A stretch of 34,626 nucleotides of DNA from Dunaliella salina (Eukaryota; Chlorophyta; Chlorophyceae; Chlamydomonadales; Dunaliellaceae), in the NCBI GenBank assembly GCA_002284615.2, contig MU070206.1:18615-53240 (forward strand). The letters are read 5' to 3'. The number at the start of each line of letters is the position of its first letter. Within the stretch, counting starts at the first letter, position 1. Positions 28,516-34,626 of the stretch are shown here, one piece after another. The notes beneath the pieces are model-generated. The model made no database searches. It had not been told where the DNA came from and worked only from the letters and a program-made list of their open reading frames with translations. The position numbers and the translations under genes are program-made.

Positions 28516-28647
28516 CTGCCCTTTCCAAACAGGCCATCCAGGATGACTTGCGCCCAGCTCCGACGCGAGCGCAGTGTGTCAGCCACGATGAAGTCCTCTG
28601 CTGCCGTTTGTGTCTCCCAGCCACTACTGCAGCAAACGAAGGAGCTG
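28516..28647 (-). CDS. SET-domain (SMYD-like) protein, exon
   Basis: The minus-strand acceptor is ACTTGGGATCAG; an alternative AG three bases on would remove one Ser. The donor is GGGCAG then GTGGGA. It starts with one base that completes the codon from 29970 and ends with two bases left for 26909. It reads SSFVCCSSGWETQTAAEDF, then IVADTLRSRRSWAQVILDG. It is charged and protein-like but has no motif I can name. The opposite strand is also open here. Phase agreement on both sides decides for the minus strand. Confidence 0.6.
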
Positions 28648-28991
28648 CTGATCCCAAGTGAATCATTTGAAATGATGTGGACGGCATTGAGACTTGATGT
28701 GGCCAGCATTGACAAGGCATTCAAAACGATGCAAATTGCATCAAGCAGCATGCAGATTAAATTTTGGGCCAATTTTGGGCTCGCATGTGCGTGTACATAT
28801 GCATATTCTGTGACCAATCAAGCCAAACATAGATCCTGGGTTATTGCAACGTGCGTGCGAGGAACCTGCAGCCAGGGCTCCAGCGCTGAACATATGTTAC
28901 CCTTGGCGACTGGCAGGTGAATTGATTCGAAGCATGGCAGATCCTGGGCCCTTGATTGCTTGTGGCACTGAAGGTGCTTTTCAATTGCTGT

Positions 28992-29046
28992 ATGCCATCC
29001 TTGCAAAGGGGCCATGCTAACCTTCTCTGTATCGTTCCAATTGCAT
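28992..29046 (-). pseudogene. U6 snRNA central fragment
   Basis: On the minus strand it begins AATTGGAACGATACAGAGAA, followed by GGTTAGCATGGCCCCTTTGC and AAGGATGGCATACA. This matches the U6 core, including the A-C-A-G-A-G-A box and A-G-C triad, with about six differences over 54 bases. The 5' stem-loop of U6 is not present upstream and the 3' part is altered (GCAATTGAAAAGCACC). A near-inverted repeat flanks the fragment (CTGAAGGTGCTTTTCAA at 28968 and TTGGAAAGCACCTTCAA at 29130). It has the features of a pseudogene. Confidence 0.8.
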
Positions 29047-29289
29047 TATTATCGTTGAAGATGTTTTTCACCACTGGCAGTGCTGGGGCCACCAACTGGA
29101 TGCACAGTGGGTGAGCTAGCACTGCCTGTGTTGGAAAGCACCTTCAATGGCTGGAAAGAGGACAGCAGATGGTCCTCCATACGACACCAGCCTCAGATCC
29201 TGCCCAAGGCAGTATCTTGTAAAAGATGGGCACACTGTGTATTATTAATTCAAGCCTATCCATTCCACCGATTGCAAGAATCAAGCTTA

Positions 29290-29660
29290 GGGAAATTAGT
29301 TATCGTCAGCACACTTGCACAGAACTCATGAACATGCACCACACCTTGCGCAAGCTTTACAATTTTATCAGCTCATTCATGCATTTGAAGGGATGCCTTG
29401 CAAATTCAAGTCATGCCACATGAATGGGTTCATCAATGAGAGCACGCCGTTGAGTGAGTGACCATTTTCATGCACTTGCACAAGACTCATGAACAGTAAA
29501 ATTGGCCACTTCCACATGTATATGCCGTGTATATCAGCGTTTCAGCAGGAAAAAAGACAATATTCATGGCGTATACACATGGAATTGGCCAAACCTACAC
29601 ACAAGTCGTGCCACACAAATGGATTCATCCACGAGAGCATGCTGGCAAGTAAACCAACTT
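29290..29660. repeat. Diverged tandem duplication of about 165-190 bp
   Basis: GCACACTTGCACAGAACTCATGAAC (about 29308) and GCACTTGCACAAGACTCATGAAC (about 29472) correspond, as do CAAGTCATGCCACATGAATGGGTTCATC (about 29409) and CAAGTCGTGCCACACAAATGGATTCATC (about 29602). Confidence 0.65.
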
Positions 29661-29969
29661 GGTCATTGATTGCTTTGCCAGAGCATGCTGTGAAAGTGGT
29701 AATGATGAGCTGACGGCGGTAGACAGGACGTAGCCAATGGAGGTAGCTAACGGACTGTGGTTCAGTGGTCACTAGCTATTTGTGTCGGGGCTACAAGCTG
29801 AGGGACCAAAATATCTAGGATGGGGTCATGCAAGCGCAAGCCTTCTTCCTTCACTCAGTGTGCATCACCTTCTATGCTCCTTCAATAGTGCATTATTCTG
29901 AGGATACACTTCATTGCGCAAGGCTGATACATGGTGCATTGTGTGAGCATTTGAGTACGCAAGATTCAC

Positions 29970-30043
29970 CTGTGTGTGTAGCGCCTTGTTGGGTAAAAAT
30001 GGTGCTCTAACGTGCATCTGCCACAGGCGCAGTGAAAACCAAA
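29970..30043 (-). CDS. SET-domain (SMYD-like) protein, post-SET zinc-site exon
   Basis: The minus-strand acceptor is TTGTGCATGCAG and the donor is CACACAG then GTGAAT. It is phase 0 at the start and leaves two bases at the end. It reads FGFHCACGRCTLEHHFY. F-G-F-x-C-x-C-x-x-C is the post-SET motif, whose three Cys bind zinc together with a Cys of the SET core and close the active site. It follows directly on the L-Q-R-E that ends the exon at 34016, as in the family. The exon is only 74 bases long and lies 4 kb from its neighbour. Confidence 0.9.
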
Positions 30044-30309
30044 CTGCATGCACAAATACATGGATTCCATTTTTTTGTTAGGCAGAGGCAACAAAACAGG
30101 ACATACATTTCTAAGGAGCTGGGGCACCACCCATTTCTGATTAATGGAAACAACAGACCCCTCGACTTTGACTCGCGATGATTGAATCTGGTAACACAAT
30201 CTCAAGGATGACGGGGTGTACAAAAGTTTGCCCGAGGGCTGATCTTGCCCTTGCACCCTCACCCATTGACCTTTACCTCATCACGTCACAACCTACTTGC
30301 ACACAGGCT

Positions 30310-30960
30310 GGTAAGGGACAGCAGACAGAGACAACCCTGATGAAGGAGTGAAGGCAGAGGCAGCTCAGACCAAGGAGAAATCACAGCAAAAAAGCCAGGA
30401 CAGATGCAGCCCAGACTAAAGAGGGGAGAAGCATGCAGAGCCAGACCAGACCTGGAAGGAGTCATGAAAGCCCGGATGAAGGAGTGAAGGCAAAGGCAGC
30501 TCAGACCAAGGAGAAATCATAACAAAAAAGCCCGGACAGATGCAACCCAGATCAAAGAGGGAAGAAGCATGCAGGGTCAGCCCAGACCTGGAAGAAGTCG
30601 TCCGAGCCTAGGTGACGGAGTGAAGGCAGAGGCAGCTCAGATTAAAGAGGAATCATAAAAGCCAGAAAGAAGGCTGGTCAGATCAAAGAGGGGAGAAGCA
30701 TGCAGGGGCGGCACAGACCTGGAAGAAGTCATGAAAAGCCCGGATGAAGCACTGAAGGCAGAAGCAGCTCAGACCAAGGAGAAATCATGCTAGCCAGAAC
30801 AAAGGCAGACCGGATTAAAGAAGTGGAGGGCATGCAGAGGCAGCGTAAACCAAGGAGAAGTCATGGGAGCCTGCACAAAGGCAAGCCAACATTGAAGAGG
30901 GGGAAAGCAGGCAGAGGCAGCCCAAACAAAGGAGAAGTCATGCAAATTGGCAAGCTTTTA
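30310..30960. repeat. 136-bp tandem repeat, about four copies plus degenerate units
   Basis: GAAGGCA(G/A)AGGCAGCTCAGA recurs with AAGGCA at 30351, 30487, 30623 and 30755 (136, 136 and 132 bases apart). Each unit also holds AAAGAGGGGAGAAGCATGCAG and CAGACCTGGAAG(A/G)AGTC. Looser units continue to about 30950. Confidence 0.85.
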
Positions 30961-31458
30961 ACGCAAACCTGAGCTCTCTTGTTCAGTGCAGTGCATCAAC
31001 AGTGTGTTGGAAACTCTTTCAAAGAAGAAACACACCTTGACTTCAAAATACCGTAGAGAATTGTGACCAGTACGCAACCTTAGTTTTTTTTGAATTGAAT
31101 AATTTCATTGTAGTGGTGTTCACCCCCAGACCAAGTTGCTCCAATCCCATTGTTGACTTCATGAACAGTTTTGTGGTGTAAAATGAGGCAACAAAACTGG
31201 TCTCAGAATCTGGGATGGTGCAGTGTGGGAGATACAGGAGGTGGGGGTCCAGACATAGATCGGACCCCCTCTCCAAAAAACACGTGGAGCTCAATTTCAG
31301 ATGACGAGCTTATTAAAGGTAAATTAAAAAGTCCGTCTGCACTTGTTTTATGAGCCCCGGTGCACCAGCTGTCGGGTTCAAATAGAAGGGCTCCGCCGGC
31401 CCAAATTTCGCCTTCAAGTGTTTTTTTTTGGGTCCTCCGTTCCCCTTTCGCCGGACAC

Positions 31459-32290
31459 CCCATCTCCTCCATACGATCCACTGCACCCCGTCCTCTTCGG
31501 GCATCCGCTTTGAAAGAAGCACCATAATATGTTTTAAACAATATGTAACTAGTCGGTAACCGTTGTGTGTGCGGCAATTGTCGACCCCATTCTCCATGCT
31601 CCTCGTCGGTCGCCAAATCATCCTCTGGGAGGTAGGCATGGACTGACATGAATCCATGCTGTTTGAAGAGGAGCTCAAGCGAAAAGGACCTCACTCCACC
31701 CTTGTCCGCCCTCCATGCGCACGGACGGACAGCCACAGAATCCGACCGGCACCTCCCGCCGCAGAACTCGGCAAGGAAAGTCCAGGAACCCTGAATATCA
31801 ATGCCCTCTAGTTTTTATCTGAAACGGTCCAGGCGCAGGCGCGGAATTCCCGTCCAAAGTCCTTCCAACCGAATCGGTTGATTCTGGGACATCACAAAGC
31901 TTTTTTTGGGGGGGGGCCCCATCTCCTCCATACGCACTGCACCCACTGCACCCCGTCCTCTTCGGGCATCCGCTATAAATAAAAGAAACACCATAATGTG
32001 TTTTAAATAGTATGTAACTAGTCTGTACCCGTTGTGTGTGATTGCGGCAATTGTCGACCCCATTCTCCATGCTCCTCGTCGGTCGCCAAATCATCCTCTG
32101 GAGGTAGGAGTGGACCAATATGAATTTATGCTGTTCGAAGAGGAGCTCAAGCGAAAAGGACCTCACTCCACCCTTGTCCCCCCTCCATGCGCACGGACAG
32201 CCACAGAATACAACCGGCACTTCCTGCCGCGGAACTCAGCAAGGAAATTCCAACTGATTCGGTTGATTCTGGGACATCACAAATTTCTGG
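31459..32290. repeat. Tandem duplication, copies 457 bp apart
   Basis: Copy 1 (about 31459-31890) and copy 2 (about 31917-32285) share long stretches: ATCTCCTCCATACG, CACCCCGTCCTCTTCGGGCA, ATTCTCCATGCTCCTCGTCG and GAGGAGCTCAAGCGAAAAGG. Both end in ATTCGG or AATCGG followed by TTGATTCTGGGACATCACAAA. Copy 2 lacks about 70 bases that in copy 1 lie between two AAAGTCC words (about 31786 and 31855). Minus-strand frames through both copies are similar but broken. It may be a mobile element whose ends were not found. Confidence 0.8.
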
Positions 32291-32403
32291 TTAGAAATTT
32301 GGGTAAATTCGACAGGTCAAACTCGCCGCTTTTGGGGGACGAGTACTTTTGTTAATCAATGAATACTTGTTTAAATTTTGGGGCAGCGAATCCGCATAGC
32401 TGG

Positions 32404-32834
32404 AGCGCAAGCAGCTGTCGCAGAGGTTTGACCAGCAGGAAGGAGCACCCTGGAGCCAGCAGGAGCTTGGTCAGCCTGCCCCACCCTGTCCCAGACCTGT
32501 AACGAGACATGAGAAAGGACATCCTGCGGCCAGGCTGCTTCAGCTGCAGGCTGTGCACATGTTGAGTGGGTGGCAAGGGGCCTGATGCGCATGCAGCTCG
32601 TGCATGCACCCTAGCCAGCCTGTTGGGTGCAGTCCCGCTCTCAAAAAGCACATGCAAGGGCCAATAAGGTCAAAATGCATGCATTTCAGGCCAGGGGGCA
32701 CCTCTGCAGCACACCTGACACCACCCCTGCATGCTCATCACCAAAACGCAAAACGCTGGACAGCTGACCATGCGCTGCCCCAAACCTTGCAGGCTCTGCG
32801 CTGGAGGGTGGCTCTAGGCACATGTGAGGTCTGG
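32404..32834. other. GC-rich exon-like islands, strand unresolved
   Basis: Two islands have plausible splice signals on both strands. On the + strand, one frame reads LERKQLSQRFDQQEGAPW up to GTAACG at 32503, and 32793-32834 reads ALRWRVALGTCEVW between CCTTGCAG and GTAAGC. On the minus strand there is GTTACAG at about 32504 and a CTTACCCAG acceptor at 32835. Both lie in the 4-kb SET-gene intron, whose flanking exons join directly, so they are not part of that gene's main transcript. Confidence 0.25.
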
Positions 32835-32839
32835 GTAAG

Positions 32840-34010
32840 CTTTCAGGGGATGGCATGCAAGGGCTAGGGAGCAGCGCATGGCGGTGTGCTCAGGCAAGGG
32901 CCGTGACAGCTGTCACTCCTCCCAGCTGTGCTCATTTATGAAATAAAGGCATGTGCAAATTTCCACTCTGCCACGACCATCAACACACTTTCAGCATGCT
33001 ACCACACCCTGCATGCATTTATGCCTGGAAAATGAGCATGTTTCCCCCAGCAGGCACCCACACACCTGCACACTCCCAATTTCCCACACACAACCCCTTC
33101 AAATCACCATGCTGGACCTCCATGTTGAGTTTCGTGCTAAAACAATCATCCTGGAGGCACTTAATGCGCTGAATCCCATTTTTTGTGTCAGCACTTGGGC
33201 AAATGAGCACCTCAAAAAAGGGGTTCATTCTGGAAGTTGTCCATTTTGGTCAAGCAGCACACCGTTGGAAACCTTGTGATGTCAGAAAAGATTTGCAAAA
33301 AATTGCCTGGCTGGTCAGGGGGGGGGGCTCAAACACACATTTTAAGCATTTAAAAGCCACAATTACGGCATGCATCAGCCTTGGGCGAGATTGTTTCCGC
33401 CCCATTTTGCTCATGCTATCATATCATATTATGCCAAGAACATATGCCAAGTCAGGAACAGGGAAACAGCACTCCACATCTTTTATGCCATGTTTTGAGT
33501 GGGCAAACTGGCCAAAATGGGCAAAAAACACACATTTCCCAGGCCAGACAAGCCCAAACTGGGGTTGTTTCCCACAAGCAGCATCCCTACAGGTAAGTCT
33601 TAATCTAAGGTACACATTAAAACAAAAATGACAAGGTTTGGGCTGTTCTTTGGCCAGTTATTAAGGATTATGCATGGTATCCTCATGATCTGATCTGAAA
33701 GGAGGTTGGGAGCTCCCCTGAGACCCCCCCTGGGCCGATTTTCGAAATTCCAACTCTGCAGCCCTTAATATTCACCAAATGTGCACCTATTGTCAGATTT
33801 TTGAGTCATTTGGTGAAAGTCACCTCGGGGCGTGAACACCACTACATTGCGCACCCCCCATTCTGCACCCAAATTTTCCGGAAAACCCCGAAAATTTACC
33901 TAATTTGCACTTTAAAACTAATTTTTGTGCATTATGCAGAGTTTGAAAAAAGATAAATATTGCGTAATGGTCAACATGCTGTACGGTAATAAGGTCAAAG
34001 CAAAAAGGGA
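32840..34010. other. Intron sequence without recognised content
   Basis: There are several open frames on both strands, none with a family match. A good + strand donor (CTACAG then GTAAGT at 33592) stands alone. Confidence 0.4.
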
Positions 34011-34015
34011 CAGAC

Positions 34016-34143
34016 CTCGCGCTGGAGCCGTGACCTCCGTGAAGCAACATGCTGGAAGCGCCCAGCTCCGATGTGGCAGGTTGTAAGCTCAGCACCCTCA
34101 GCAATGGGGCGGGCGGCACGCAGCAGCAGCCAGCCGCCCACAA
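34016..34143 (-). CDS. SET-domain (SMYD-like) protein, C-terminal part of the SET core
   Basis: The minus-strand acceptor is GGTGCATTTAG and the donor is GCGCGAG then GTCTGT. It starts with two bases of a split codon and ends in phase 0. It reads VGGWLLLRAARPIAEGAEL, then TTCHIGAGRF, and ends SRRSRLQRE. This is the last strand-and-turn part of a SET domain: an Arg-Pro-Ile strand, G-x-E-L, T-T-x-(Y)-I, then a helix with Arg-rich L-Q-R. SMYD and related S-ET proteins have this form just before the Phe-Gly-Phe and zinc Cys cluster. The usual catalytic Tyr after T-T/T-S is His here. The N-H-S-C motif and N-terminal parts lie beyond the window. Confidence 0.85.
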
Positions 34144-34559
34144 CTAAATGCACCTGCTTGAGAATTTGAACATGTACTCACAGGCTTTTGCGTGCCCTGA
34201 CATGCACTAATATGTACCTGTACATGCAGAAGTTGTGCATGAAGTGATATGCACAGTCTTTGGAACATGTGCATAGAGGCTCTACCGCGTAGGTTACAAA
34301 TAGCTGACAATGGATGTATGTATAACTTCAAGCATATAATCATTGAGCACTGTTTGGGGACATTTTGCACTCAGGTGTCCGCTCTCTTCGATATGTCTCC
34401 ATAATGCTAAGTTGCGCACAGTTGTTTACATGCATTGTATGAAGCATAAAACAAAAAGCTGTGCTGTTCCAACAGCAAAATTTTGTCATGGGCATGATAA
34501 TGTTGTGAGTCGTGGGAAACGCAAACAAAGTTACAAAGGAAGCGGCTCTCCACAGACAA

Positions 34560-34561
<2 letters not shown>
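34144..34561. other. Intron sequence without recognised content
   Basis: No minus-strand exon with a SET N-H-S-C motif was found here. Confidence 0.45.

Positions 34562-34626
<65 letters not shown>
34562..34626. repeat. (GT)n microsatellite at the window edge
   Basis: A GT run continues to the last base. Confidence 0.95.

Overview
The window is eukaryotic nuclear DNA, most likely from a chlorophyte green alga of the Chlamydomonas/Dunaliella type. Short GC-rich exons with GT-AG boundaries sit in kilobase-sized introns. Both recognisable host genes have TGTAA (the chlorophyte polyadenylation signal) downstream of the stop. The retroelement polyprotein pieces resemble a family I know from chlorophyte genomes. 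Dinucleotide microsatellites and minisatellites are very abundant. The species assignment is inference. A 690-base assembly gap (13031-13720) and two single N bases (3087, 20111) limit the reading.

Region 1 (1 to about 17.3 kb, + strand) is one long gene for a tubby-like protein. The C-terminal tubby domain is spread over small exons at 4585-4711, 6578-6695, 8224-8288, 9632-9709, a doubtful one near 12723, 13731-13916 and 17040-17080. All firmly placed exons have compatible splice phases. Three upstream exons (49-471, 1721-1789, 1938-2041) join in phase and probably encode the variable N-terminal part. The introns hold an 883-bp DNA transposon with terminal inverted repeats and an ORF combining a C2HC zinc finger with a PCNA-binding motif, two decayed extra copies of one tubby exon, several minisatellites, a 213-bp higher-order tandem repeat, and a decayed minus-strand reading frame.

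Region 2 (about 17.3-26.2 kb) is a nest of retroelements between two convergent host genes. A + strand retroelement polyprotein (methyltransferase-like segment, RNase H, zinc finger, PD-(D/E)xK nuclease) is split inside its RNase H domain by a minus-strand non-LTR retrotransposon. A second, 5'-truncated copy of that non-LTR family lies just upstream.

Region 3 (26.2 kb to the end, minus strand) holds the 3' part of a SET-domain (SMYD-like) protein methyltransferase gene. Four exons (34016-34143, 29970-30043, 28516-28647, 26285-26909) join in perfect phase; the 5' part lies beyond the window. Its introns contain truncated U2 and U6 snRNA copies in the same orientation as the gene, a further retroelement 3' end that abuts the U2 fragment, a 136-bp tandem repeat and a 457-bp-spaced duplication.

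The two host genes are not obviously linked in function. Tubby-like proteins bind phosphoinositides and in animals help carry membrane cargo into cilia. SMYD-type proteins methylate lysines.
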